Under the pieces are notes generated by a model, which was given only the letters and a program-made list of their open reading frames with translations, did no database searches and had not been told where the DNA came from. Source: Pelagibacteraceae bacterium AG-426-M19 (lineage in GTDB: Bacteria > Pseudomonadota > Alphaproteobacteria > Pelagibacterales > Pelagibacteraceae). Taken from it: a DNA stretch of 61,647 nt. Of the stretch, positions 53,706 through 61,647 are shown piece after piece. Where the stretch lies: positions 10,001-71,647 of the forward strand of contig QCNW01000007.1 in NCBI GenBank assembly GCA_003210025.1, written 5' to 3'. Position numbers and translations under genes: made by a program. Position 1 is the stretch's first letter. Each line of letters begins with the position of its first letter.

Positions 53706-54554
53706 ATGGAATTAGATAAGATTATTCCAGCAGATGGGCCGAATATCAATGAGGTTGAAAAATATATAAACAAATATCAGTCTGAGGTTATAGTAATTAA
53801 ATGTGGTGGATCTGTTTTATTAGATAAAAAACTATTTAATCAGTTCATAGAAGATATTTCAGTAATAAACAAAATTGGTTTATCAGCAATAGTAGTTCAT
53901 GGTGGAGGTAAAAATATTAAAAAAAAATTAGATGAAAATAATATTGAAACAAGATTTATCAAAGGACTTAGAGTTTCAGACGATAAAACAATAAGATATA
54001 TAGAAGAGGCTTTGCTAGAACTTAATTTAGAGATTTTACACGAATTAAAATCTAAAAACACTAATGTTTGTTCAATATCACCTAAAGAAAATAATGTAAT
54101 TAATATTATTCCAGAAAGTGAAGAATTGGGATATGTCGGGAAACCAAAAAAAATTAATAAAGAGAAAATATTAAATTTTATTAATAATAAACAAATTCCA
54201 ATTGTTGTCCCTTTAGGAGTGGGTGATGATGGTAAAATTTATAATATTAATGCAGATGTTGCTGCAGGTTCAATTGCAAAAGAGATCGATGCTAGACGAC
54301 TTCTTTTAATGACAGATGTTGAGGGAGTTCTTGATGAAAATCAAAAACTTATATCTGAAATTAATCTCAATAGGGCCAACGAGATGTTAAAAAATAATAT
54401 TATATCTGGAGGCATGATACCAAAGATAAACACTTGTTTAGATGCAATATCTAATGGTGTTAGAGGTGTTGTTATTGTTGATGGGAGAAAACCACATTCA
54501 ATACTATTTGAGTTATTTTCTGATAAGGGCGCAGGAACATTAATAAGAAAATGA
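53706..54554 (+). CDS. argB: Acetylglutamate kinase
   Basis: ArgB carries out the second step of arginine synthesis. The amino-acid-kinase fold motifs IKCGGSVL (about residues 32-39), VVHGGGKNI, NINADVAAGSIA and LLMTDVEGV are present. I chose the ATG at 53706; a TTG one codon earlier directly follows the yidC stop. The extended N-terminus suggests the arginine-inhibited hexameric type. It overlaps the next gene by 4 nt. Confidence 0.95.
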   Translation: MELDKIIPADGPNINEVEKYINKYQSEVIVIKCGGSVLLDKKLFNQFIEDISVINKIGLSAIVVHGGGKNIKKKLDENNIETRFIKGLRVSDDKTIRYIEEALLELNLEILHELKSKNTNVCSISPKENNVINIIPESEELGYVGKPKKINKEKILNFINNKQIPIVVPLGVGDDGKIYNINADVAAGSIAKEIDARRLLLMTDVEGVLDENQKLISEINLNRANEMLKNNIISGGMIPKINTCLDAISNGVRGVVIVDGRKPHSILFELFSDKGAGTLIRK

Positions 54555-55222
54555 ATAATCTAAAAAATATAAAGAATATTTTGTTCGATTGTGATGGTGT
54601 TTTATATAGTGATTTAGAGGCAGTTTTTGGCCAAGTTAGTAAGAGAATGACAATATATATTTCAAATAAACTCAACCTAGATCTTACAAAAGCTAAAGAA
54701 TTACAAAGAGATTATTTTCACAAATACAACACAAGTTTAAATGGATTGATGATACATCATGATATACCCCCGGAAGAGTTCTTGGAGTATGTTCATGATA
54801 TTGATCTTTCATTTATGGAAAAAGATCTTGTTTTAAGAAATGAGCTTGAAAACATAAATTTAAATAAATTCGTATTCACAAATGGAAGTAGAGCGCATGT
54901 AAAAAATATAGTCAAAACTCTTGGTATTGAAGACCAATTTAAAGATATATTTGATATCGTAGACGCAAAATATCACCCTAAACCTGAAGCGAAAGCTTTT
55001 GATCTTATGGTTGATAAATTTAAGATTAATCCAAAAGAAACTCTTTATATCGAGGATATAGCTAAAAATTTATCAATAGGTAAAAAGCGGGGGACAATAA
55101 CAGCTTGGCTTATCAATAATGAATACTGGGGTAAAAAAGAGTCTGATAAAGATTACATCGACTATAAAATCGAAAATCTCTCTTTATTTTTAAAAGAAAT
55201 AAGGTTATTAAAAAGTTCTTAA
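54551..55222 (+). CDS. HAD-family pyrimidine 5'-nucleotidase (SDT1-like)
   Basis: This 223-residue HAD phosphatase has motif [11 protein letters not shown] (about residues 13-22), the cap block [20 protein letters not shown], motif [10 protein letters not shown], and motifs III/IV with HPKPEAKAF and [10 protein letters not shown]. The cap matches the pyrimidine 5'-nucleotidase group, which removes phosphate from UMP/CMP-type nucleotides. It commonly lies beside argB and dapD in alphaproteobacteria, as here. Confidence 0.88.
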   Translation: MNNLKNIKNILFDCDGVLYSDLEAVFGQVSKRMTIYISNKLNLDLTKAKELQRDYFHKYNTSLNGLMIHHDIPPEEFLEYVHDIDLSFMEKDLVLRNELENINLNKFVFTNGSRAHVKNIVKTLGIEDQFKDIFDIVDAKYHPKPEAKAFDLMVDKFKINPKETLYIEDIAKNLSIGKKRGTITAWLINNEYWGKKESDKDYIDYKIENLSLFLKEIRLLKSS

Positions 55223-55226
55223 ATTT

Positions 55227-56054
55227 ATGAGCACAGAAAATATAATCAATGATGCTTGGGAAAATAGAGACCAAGTAAGTCCTAACTCGGATGAGAGTTT
55301 AAAAAATATTGTTAATCAAATTATTGATGATTTAGATAGTGGCAAAGTCAGAGTAGCAGAAAAAATTAATGGTGAGTGGGTAACACATCAACACATAAAA
55401 AAAGCAATTATGTTAAGTTTTAGAATGTACCCAATGGAAAATTTAAATGGTCCTTACAGTAGTTGGTATGACAAAGCGCATCTTTTAAAAGGTAAAACAG
55501 CAGGTTGGTCTAAAGAGGACCATGAAAAAGCTGGTTTCAGAATGGTTCCTAATTCTCCAGTGAGAAAAGGATCTTTTGTAGGCAAAAATGCTGTTTTAAT
55601 GCCATGTTATGTGAATATAGGAGCATATATTGATGAGGGAACAATGATAGATACTTTTGCAAGAGCTGGGAGCTGTTCTCAAATCGGAAAAAATTGTCAT
55701 ATCTCTGCAGGTAGCGGAGTTGGAGGAGTTTTAGAGCCTGCCCAAGCATTACCAACAATCATTGAGGACAATGTTTTTTTAGGAGCAATGTCTGAGGTTG
55801 TAGAGGGAGTAATAGTTGGCGAAGGTTCTGTTTTAAGTATGGGAATGTATATTGGACAATCAACGAAAATTGTTAACAGGAAAACAGGAGAAATAAGCTA
55901 CGGTAAAATTCCACCATATTCTGTTGTTGTTCCAGGTTCTCTACCAGATAAAAATAATTCTAGCGCTCCATCGTTATATTGCGCGGTAATAATCAAACAA
56001 GTAGATGAAAAAACAAGATCAAAAACTTCAATAAACGATCTTTTAAGAGAATAA
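55227..56054 (+). CDS. dapD: Tetrahydrodipicolinate N-succinyltransferase
   Basis: DapD is the succinylase step to meso-diaminopimelate and lysine. The left-handed beta-helix hexapeptide region (about residues 105-230) contains [23 protein letters not shown] and [14 protein letters not shown]. Its 275 residues are normal. dapE follows after 4 nt. Together with dapE, lysC and possibly argD, the succinyl-DAP branch of lysine synthesis is represented. Confidence 0.97.
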   Translation: MSTENIINDAWENRDQVSPNSDESLKNIVNQIIDDLDSGKVRVAEKINGEWVTHQHIKKAIMLSFRMYPMENLNGPYSSWYDKAHLLKGKTAGWSKEDHEKAGFRMVPNSPVRKGSFVGKNAVLMPCYVNIGAYIDEGTMIDTFARAGSCSQIGKNCHISAGSGVGGVLEPAQALPTIIEDNVFLGAMSEVVEGVIVGEGSVLSMGMYIGQSTKIVNRKTGEISYGKIPPYSVVVPGSLPDKNNSSAPSLYCAVIIKQVDEKTRSKTSINDLLRE

Positions 56055-56058
56055 ATTA

Positions 56059-57201
56059 ATGAAAACTTATAACGAACTAAGGTTAGCTCAAGAGCTAATA
56101 AAATTTCAAACCATTAAAACAGAAGATAAAGGAATTATGAAATTCCTTACAAAGAAGCTTTCCTCATTAGGTTTTAAATGTCAGATAATTAAATCAAAAG
56201 GTACAGGTACTAAGCCTGCATTAAATTTATATGCAAAATTTGGTAAATCAAAACCTAACATTAATTATTTGGGTCACACAGATGTTGTTGCTAACCTCAA
56301 TAATTGGGAGTTTCCACCATTTAAAGCAGTAGTAAAAAAAGGATACTTATATGGAAGAGGATCCCAGGACATGAAGGGTAGTGTGGCATGTTGGATAAGT
56401 GCTGTAAGTAATTTTATTAAAAATAAAAAATTTAAAGGTTCTATATCAATTATAATTACGGCTGATGAAGAAACTACAGGTCATGGTTGTCCAGCCGTTA
56501 TGAAATATTTAAAGAAAAAAAAAGAAAAAATTGATTTTTCGTTAGTAGGTGAACCGTCATCAAATAAATCAGTTGGAGATGAAATCAGGATTGGAAGAAG
56601 AGGTTCTATGAATGCAACAATAACGGTGTATGGAAAAAGTGGACACTCTGCATTTTATGGCACTTATATAAATCCATGTACTGCTCTTGCTAAAATAATA
56701 TCTAAACTTAAAAGTGTTCCGCTAGACAAAGGAACAAAATATATGCCGCCATCTAATTTGGAATTTACAAAAATGAATGTGGATAATATATCTGAAAATG
56801 TAGTCCCGCAGTCTGCAAGTGCTAAATTTAACGTTAGATTTAATTCAACTTATAAGTCGTCATCATTGAAAAAAAAACTTAATAAAATCATTAATGCAGT
56901 TGCAAAAAAAGAAAATTGTAAAACTAAAATAGATTATAAAGTAAGTGGAGAAGCATTTTATACAGAACCAAATAAAGAAATTTATATGGTGAAAAAAGTT
57001 GTAAAAAAAGTTACAGGAAATAATGCAAAATTAAATTGTAGAGGTGGCACAAGTGACAGCAGATTTTTAGGTTCAATACCACGTCTTGAGTTGGGTTTAA
57101 GAAATAATACTATTCATATGGTTAACGAGAGAACATCGATCTCAGATTTAAAAAAGTTAACTAAAATTTATAAGAATATCTTACACAATTACTTCACTTG
57201 A
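56059..57201 (+). CDS. dapE: Succinyl-diaminopimelate desuccinylase
   Basis: This is a di-zinc M20 hydrolase. GHTDVV (about residues 73-78) and GRGSQDMKGS give the first metal ligands, and ADEETTGHG supplies the catalytic Glu-Glu. LVGEPSS and GRRGSMNATITVYGKSGHSA lead into the dimerisation domain, and NCRGGTSDSRF is near the end. Its 380 residues are normal. The stop TGA overlaps the TTG start of the next gene. Confidence 0.95.
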   Translation: MKTYNELRLAQELIKFQTIKTEDKGIMKFLTKKLSSLGFKCQIIKSKGTGTKPALNLYAKFGKSKPNINYLGHTDVVANLNNWEFPPFKAVVKKGYLYGRGSQDMKGSVACWISAVSNFIKNKKFKGSISIIITADEETTGHGCPAVMKYLKKKKEKIDFSLVGEPSSNKSVGDEIRIGRRGSMNATITVYGKSGHSAFYGTYINPCTALAKIISKLKSVPLDKGTKYMPPSNLEFTKMNVDNISENVVPQSASAKFNVRFNSTYKSSSLKKKLNKIINAVAKKENCKTKIDYKVSGEAFYTEPNKEIYMVKKVVKKVTGNNAKLNCRGGTSDSRFLGSIPRLELGLRNNTIHMVNERTSISDLKKLTKIYKNILHNYFT

Positions 57202-58127
57202 AAACTGCAATTATAACATCTGAATTTTCAGAAAAACATATAACAGGCGATGGTCATCCAGAGCAACCGAAGAGAGTAGTTTCAATAATTGATACTTTAA
57301 AAAAAAATAAAGAACTGCTTTGGGATAAGCCAGATGTTGTTCCTAATGATATTCTTAATATGACACATTCTGAAGATTATATTAATAATTTAAAAGACTC
57401 ATTTCCTAAAAGTGGCTTAAATTTTTTAGATGGTGATACAGTTGTGTCGCCTGGAAGTAAGGATGCAGTATTTCAAGCTGCAGGATCAGCCATAAGTGCA
57501 ATAGATGGAATTGAGAATAAAAAATATAAAAATGCATTTTGTGTTGTGCGACCACCAGGACACCATGCCGAAAAAAATAAATCAATGGGCTTTTGTTGCA
57601 TTTCTAATGCAGGTGTAGCAGTTAATTATTTAATAAAAAAATATAAGTATAAAAGAATTGCATGTGTAGATTTTGATGTTCATTGGGGAAATGGAAATTA
57701 TGATGTAATGTATGACAACAAAAATTCACTTTATATATCAACACATCAATATCCATTTTATCCAGGTGGTGGCTCAGAAAAAGACAAGGGAAGATATAAC
57801 AATTCTCTTAATATACCTCTTCCTGCAGGCACAAATTCTGAAGAGTATTTTAATGCTTATGATAGAGTTTTAGATAGATTAATTGAATATAAGCCTGATT
57901 ACTTAATCTTTTCTGCCGGCTTTGATGCTCACAAAAACGATCCATTAGCTCAATTTGAACTTTCATCCAAAGATTTTTATGAAATAACAAGAAGAACACT
58001 AAAAGCCACTAATAAATTTACTAATGGGAAAGTGGTATCTTTATTAGAAGGTGGATACGACCTAAAAGCACTTGCTGAAAGCGCTAATTATCATGTAAAT
58101 GCATTAACCGAGTCGGCAAATAAATAA
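57198..58127 (+). CDS. Histone deacetylase-family (class II-like) amidohydrolase
   Basis: This 309-residue zinc deacetylase of the arginase/deacetylase fold has active-site histidines in RPPGHHAE (H122, H123). The zinc ligands are in DFDVHWGNG (D160, H162) and SAGFDAHKNDPL (D243), and EGGYDLKAL closes the fold. All catalytic residues are intact. Bacterial members act on acetyl-lysine, acetyl-polyamines or unknown amides. It starts with TTG overlapping the dapE stop and is followed 2 nt later by a SET-domain gene, so the two are made together. Confidence 0.92.
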   Translation: MKTAIITSEFSEKHITGDGHPEQPKRVVSIIDTLKKNKELLWDKPDVVPNDILNMTHSEDYINNLKDSFPKSGLNFLDGDTVVSPGSKDAVFQAAGSAISAIDGIENKKYKNAFCVVRPPGHHAEKNKSMGFCCISNAGVAVNYLIKKYKYKRIACVDFDVHWGNGNYDVMYDNKNSLYISTHQYPFYPGGGSEKDKGRYNNSLNIPLPAGTNSEEYFNAYDRVLDRLIEYKPDYLIFSAGFDAHKNDPLAQFELSSKDFYEITRRTLKATNKFTNGKVVSLLEGGYDLKALAESANYHVNALTESANK

Positions 58128-58129
58128 TC

Positions 58130-58588
58130 ATGAAACTATATAAACAAAAATCGTCAAATATTGATAACAGGGGACTGTTTGCATCTAAAAATATAAAAAA
58201 AGGAACTAAGATTATTTACTACACAGGTAAAATAATTACAAAAAAACAGACCGAAAATAATCCAAAATTTGATAATGATAAAGCGATTTATCTTTTTAAC
58301 TTAAATAATAGATATGATTTAGACGGTGATTTTTCTTTCAATACTGCAAGACTTATTAATCACTCTTGCGATCCAAACTGCGAAGTTGAAGGCAAAGGTT
58401 TAAAATTATGGATTAGTTCTATTAAAGATATAAATAAAAATGAGGAACTAACTTATGATTATGGGTTTAGTTTTGATGAAAACTATAAGGATTTTCCTTG
58501 TAAGTGTGGCTCCAAAAATTGTTGTGGCTATATAGTTAGAGAAGGATCAAGATGGAGAATAAAAAAGAAAAAAAAATCTAATAAATAA
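58130..58588 (+). CDS. Free-standing SET-domain protein-lysine methyltransferase
   Basis: This 152-residue protein is little more than a SET domain. It has RGLFASKNIKKGT at the start, the SAM/knot motif NHSCDPNC (77-84), the catalytic-tyrosine block ELTYDYGF (106-113), and a post-SET-like cysteine cluster CKCGSKNCC (124-132). A lysine-rich tail follows. SET enzymes methylate lysines of proteins; the target here is unknown. It lies 2 nt after a deacetylase-family gene. Its 3' end overlaps truA by 11 nt. Confidence 0.9.
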   Translation: MKLYKQKSSNIDNRGLFASKNIKKGTKIIYYTGKIITKKQTENNPKFDNDKAIYLFNLNNRYDLDGDFSFNTARLINHSCDPNCEVEGKGLKLWISSIKDINKNEELTYDYGFSFDENYKDFPCKCGSKNCCGYIVREGSRWRIKKKKKSNK

Positions 58589-59318
58589 TTTTCTCAAGAT
58601 ATAAGCCATGTGCAGGAGCAATAGGAGCACAATTTTTTCTAGATTTTGATTTAAATATACTGTTAAATTTTTTTAAGTTCCATTTATTTTCACCAAGGTA
58701 TTTGAGTGAACCAACCATGGATCTAACTTGACTCTTAAGAAATGATCTTGACGCAAATTGAAGTTTTATAACATTTTTAACTTTTGTTATTTTTACCTTC
58801 TTCATTGTTCTTATTGGACTTTTTGCGGCACAATTAGATGCTCTAAACGTTGAAAAATCATGAGTTCCAATTAATTTCTTTGCTCCCTTTTTCATCAATT
58901 CAACATCAATTTTTTTTTTAATATGCCACTCTCTGTTAAAATTAATAACAGAAGGAGAGACATCATTTCTTATTAAATATATATACCTTCTTTCTTTTGC
59001 AGAATATCTTGAATGAAAAAGTTTATTTTTTTTCTTTATTTTCAAAATAGATATTTTTTTTTTAATTAAAAAGAAGTTTAGTGAATTTATTAGTTTATCT
59101 TTTTTAATAATTTTATTTTTAGTATCAAAGTGTGCTGATTGCTCTTTGGCATGAACTCCTGTATCTGTTCGTCCTGACCCATAAATTTTTATTTTTTCTT
59201 TTAATAGTTTGGATAAGATAATCTCAATATTTTCCTGGATTGACTTACCTTTTTTTTGAATTTGCCAACCATTGTATAGAGTACCTTCGTATTCTACTAA
59301 AATCTGATATCTATTCAC
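58578..59318 (-). CDS. truA: tRNA pseudouridine(38-40) synthase TruA
   Basis: TruA makes pseudouridine at positions 38-40 in the anticodon stem-loop. The catalytic Asp is in GSGRTDTGVHAKEQ (about residues 47-60), with YEGTLYNGWQIQ at the start and RSFLKSQVRSMVG near the end. Its 246 residues are normal though very lysine-rich. It overlaps fmt by 8 nt, and the def-fmt-truA order is conserved in alphaproteobacteria. Confidence 0.95.
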   Translation of the reverse strand: MNRYQILVEYEGTLYNGWQIQKKGKSIQENIEIILSKLLKEKIKIYGSGRTDTGVHAKEQSAHFDTKNKIIKKDKLINSLNFFLIKKKISILKIKKKNKLFHSRYSAKERRYIYLIRNDVSPSVINFNREWHIKKKIDVELMKKGAKKLIGTHDFSTFRASNCAAKSPIRTMKKVKITKVKNVIKLQFASRSFLKSQVRSMVGSLKYLGENKWNLKKFNSIFKSKSRKNCAPIAPAHGLYLEKIIY

Positions 59319-60225
59319 TTGAAATTATTGTTCCTTTTCTAACCTTATTCCCTAATAAAAATTCATTGATTAATTGAGGATTCTTTCCCTCTTTTTGTAA
59401 CTCAATGATATTTATTGAATTTTCCCCACATGCTATTGTCATTTGTTCGTCAATTACTTCACCGATTGTTGCTGACTGCTTGTTTATTTTGGCTTTTAAT
59501 ATTTTATATCTTTTGTTGTTAAGCTTAAACCATGCACCAGGTTTTGGATATAATCCATTTATTTGAGCAATTATTTTACTGGCACTACTATTCCAATTTA
59601 TCTTTCCTTCTATTTTTTGAATTTTCTTTGCGTATGTAGCTTTTGTATGATCTTGCTCTTTAAATATTGCTTCTCCTTCTAAAACATTTTGCATATTTTC
59701 TAAAATTTTTTCTGTACTCAAATAAGATAATTTTTCAGACAAAGTTTCTGCATTATCTTGGTCAAGAATATCTACTGAATATTTGTTACATACTGGTCCA
59801 GAATCTAATTTTTCATTAATTTTCATAAATGATATACCAGTTTTTTTTTCAATGTTTAAAATCGATCTTTGGATTGGTGCCGCCCCTCTCCATTTTGGTA
59901 ATAATGAAGCATGAATATTCAAAAAACCTTTTTTACTCAAATCAAGAATTTTTTTTGAAATTAACTGTCCGTATGCAACAACAATTACAAGATCTAAATT
60001 TAATTCTTTAAGATATTCAAATTCTTCATCAATTTTTTTTGGGATTTTAATTTTTAGATTAAGTTCCTCTGCACATTTATGAATTGGTGATTTCGTAAGC
60101 TTTTGACCTCTATTTGATTTACTTGGAGGCTGAGTAAAAACACAGTTAATTTTATATTTTTGATTAATTTTTTTTAGAATAGGCACAGCAAACTGCGGCG
60201 TACCCATGAATACAATATTTGACAT
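59311..60225 (-). CDS. fmt: Methionyl-tRNA formyltransferase
   Basis: Fmt formylates initiator Met-tRNA. The N-terminal VFMGTPQFAVPIL, LNIHASLLPKWRGAAPIQRSI (the active-site Asn, His and the RGAAPI loop) and the tRNA-binding C-terminal domain (about residues 205-300) are present. Its 304 residues are normal. It starts on the base after def ends, so formylation and deformylation enzymes are made together. Confidence 0.96.
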   Translation of the reverse strand: MSNIVFMGTPQFAVPILKKINQKYKINCVFTQPPSKSNRGQKLTKSPIHKCAEELNLKIKIPKKIDEEFEYLKELNLDLVIVVAYGQLISKKILDLSKKGFLNIHASLLPKWRGAAPIQRSILNIEKKTGISFMKINEKLDSGPVCNKYSVDILDQDNAETLSEKLSYLSTEKILENMQNVLEGEAIFKEQDHTKATYAKKIQKIEGKINWNSSASKIIAQINGLYPKPGAWFKLNNKRYKILKAKINKQSATIGEVIDEQMTIACGENSINIIELQKEGKNPQLINEFLLGNKVRKGTIISSE

Positions 60226-60747
60226 TTAAACAACAACTCTATTAGAAGTTTTTTGTTTAGACAATTTTTTTATTATTAAATCTTTTTTTATTTTAGATAA
60301 ATAATCAATGATTAGTTTTCCATCTAAGTGATTTATTTCATGTTGTAAACATGTTGAGAGTAGTCCATCGCATTCCATTTCTTTCTTATCACCATTTTCA
60401 TCTATATACGATACTGTACAAATTTTTGGTCTCTCTATCTCAATAAAGGTATTAGGTATTGATAAACAGCCTTCCTCGTATGTAGACATTTTTTCACTTA
60501 AAGTTTTTATTTGTGGATTAATAAAGCATAAAGGTTTTTTTTCATTTTCGTTTTTTGAGACATCTAAAACAACTACTCTTTTAAGAATTCCTACTTGAAC
60601 AGCTGCCAAACCTATACCATTGTGATGGTACATAGTTTCTAATAAATCTTTTATGAGTTTTTTTTCATTAACATCAACTTTATTTAATGGCTCAGATTTT
60701 TTTCTAAGAATATCATCAGGTACTGTGATTAGTTCTTTTACTGACAT
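60226..60747 (-). CDS. def: Peptide deformylase
   Basis: Def removes the formyl group from new proteins. All three family motifs are intact: GIGLAAVQVG (motif I, usually GxGLAAxQ), EEGCLSIP (motif II, metal-binding Cys) and QHEINHLDG (motif III, HExxH variant HEINH). Its 173 residues fit type I. It precedes fmt on the minus strand with no gap. Confidence 0.96.
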   Translation of the reverse strand: MSVKELITVPDDILRKKSEPLNKVDVNEKKLIKDLLETMYHHNGIGLAAVQVGILKRVVVLDVSKNENEKKPLCFINPQIKTLSEKMSTYEEGCLSIPNTFIEIERPKICTVSYIDENGDKKEMECDGLLSTCLQHEINHLDGKLIIDYLSKIKKDLIIKKLSKQKTSNRVVV

Positions 60748-60761
60748 AGTTTATTTATTCT

Positions 60762-61647
60762 TTAGACTTTTAATGGCAAGACTTCTATTAGAATTTCATT
60801 CCTTAAATCTACATTTTTTAGCTCATTCATAGTTGAAACTAATAAATTTACTGTGTTTATATCTAGATCTTCAAGGTTACTTTCACCAACAATATCTACT
60901 ATTTTAATTAATAATAAGCCTAACTCTCCATTCGATAGCATTTGTTTTATATCAGAGGAAAATTGAAAGTTGTATTCATAAAGGTTTGAGTATTTTTTAT
61001 CTATTTTTACACCATCTGATTTAAGTGATTCAATAAGAATCATATCTTTTGTAGAAAAAACATATTTTTTATTTCTTTTAATTTTTTTCAAAATATCATT
61101 TGTTTCCTTTTCAGCTTTAGGCAAACTAGTTTTATTTAAAAAGTAATTTAATAATTTTGACTGATGTATTTTTTTATTATTAAATTTTATCTTTTTCTCT
61201 TTTTTTAACTTATTGTAGGTATGATTTTCATAAAAGGTAGTAAAATTTGAAGGAACATCATCTTTTTTTATTTTTTTTAAAATTACTTTGATTTCATTAT
61301 CAAACGCATTATCTAATTTTTTTTTTTGGAAAGATTTATATAATTCAGTAGCCATACTTAATCTTTGCTCAACATCAACAGATAAAAGTAATCTTTGATA
61401 TAATAAAGCTCTGCCCTCATAATCTGGAAGAAGCTTATAAGCATCTTTGGCATTTAATAGTTGCGTTATGTTAAATTGAAATTTTTTATATGTATCTAAT
61501 AGTTCTCTTTCATCAAATACATTTTCATGTGTTGCCCTTTCTAATAATCTTAAATCTTCTGGATTTTCAATATCAAAGGAATTTGAATTTTTAAGAATAT
61601 TTGATGACGACAAATAACTCCAGATATATCTAGGCGAGTCCATTTTT
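60762..61647 (-). CDS. Unknown helical protein, partial at window edge
   Basis: An open frame of at least 293 codons runs off the right edge; the first in-window Met is at 61643 and need not be the true start. The product is mostly predicted alpha-helix, Leu/Lys/Glu-rich and cytoplasmic in character. It contains blocks such as DYEGRALLYQRLLLSVDVEQRL and many KK pairs. No membrane segment, signal or catalytic motif is visible. It lies 14 nt upstream of def and probably shares its transcript. I do not recognise the family. Confidence 0.7.
   Translation of the reverse strand, partial: KMDSPRYIWSYLSSSNILKNSNSFDIENPEDLRLLERATHENVFDERELLDTYKKFQFNITQLLNAKDAYKLLPDYEGRALLYQRLLLSVDVEQRLSMATELYKSFQKKKLDNAFDNEIKVILKKIKKDDVPSNFTTFYENHTYNKLKKEKKIKFNNKKIHQSKLLNYFLNKTSLPKAEKETNDILKKIKRNKKYVFSTKDMILIESLKSDGVKIDKKYSNLYEYNFQFSSDIKQMLSNGELGLLLIKIVDIVGESNLEDLDINTVNLLVSTMNELKNVDLRNEILIEVLPLKV

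Overview
The window is a 61.6-kb piece of a very AT-rich, tightly packed alphaproteobacterial chromosome. The 16S rRNA gene at the left end, the A/T-biased codon use, near-absent spacers and alphaproteobacterial hallmark genes (GcrA, DUF4167, DUF1178, DUF2948, CycM, NDUFA9-like protein) point to a free-living marine SAR11/Pelagibacterales-like organism. I infer this from style and gene content, not from a tree. I see no insertion sequence, phage, CRISPR or plasmid genes.

Layout. 1-1830: the 5' part of an rrn operon on the minus strand (partial tRNA-Ile, 16S, a leader with promoter, boxB/boxA-like elements and a 22-bp processing stem). 1.9-9 kb: a M23 peptidase, then DUF4167-prmC-prfA-ispG-lysC (minus), ubiG (plus) and DUF1178 (minus). 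9-16.4 kb: argJ, secA, accA with an added membrane tail, and glcB. 16.4-20.6 kb: ffs-dnaX-ybaB-recR plus pheA-kdsB. 20.7-25.2 kb: a membrane cytochrome c, argF-argD, gcrA, a SHOCT protein and an NDUFA9-like protein. 25.2-37.8 kb: a 14-gene plus-strand run (rnd-like, kdsD, LptC/A-like, lptB, aroA, cmk, rpsA, ihfB, pyrF, trpF, trpB, trpA, accD, folC) with no gap above 7 nt. 37.8-50.3 kb: a minus-strand run (trxA, sbcB, a PD-(D/E)XK nuclease, rmuC, hisG, a sulfotransferase, hisZ, hisS, tRNA-His, csp, tRNA-Phe, infA, hisD, DUF2948, murA, dcd, two small basic proteins). 50.4-58.6 kb: tRNA-Thr, a VTT/DedA-type membrane protein, then rpmH-rnpA-yidD-yidC-argB-pyrimidine nucleotidase-dapD-dapE-HDAC-SET on plus. 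58.6-61.6 kb: truA-fmt-def and an unknown partial gene on minus.

Most genes are core housekeeping: translation, envelope (LPS export, KDO, peptidoglycan precursors), protein export, and biosynthesis of Arg, His, Trp, Lys, Phe, fatty acids and isoprenoids. The less ordinary content is: (1) a histone-deacetylase-fold enzyme next to a free-standing SET-domain lysine methyltransferase, set into the usual dapD-dapE-truA-fmt-def neighbourhood; (2) trpF-trpB-trpA in their normal place but changed at catalytic and phosphate-binding positions; (3) a sulfotransferase inside the his operon; (4) a three-gene exonuclease I / MGME1-like nuclease / RmuC block; (5) A9 and A10 tracts in dnaX where slippage either way would give a gamma-like product; (6) extreme compaction, in which all nine convergent junctions overlap or are 1 nt apart and two protein genes start 4 nt after a stable RNA.
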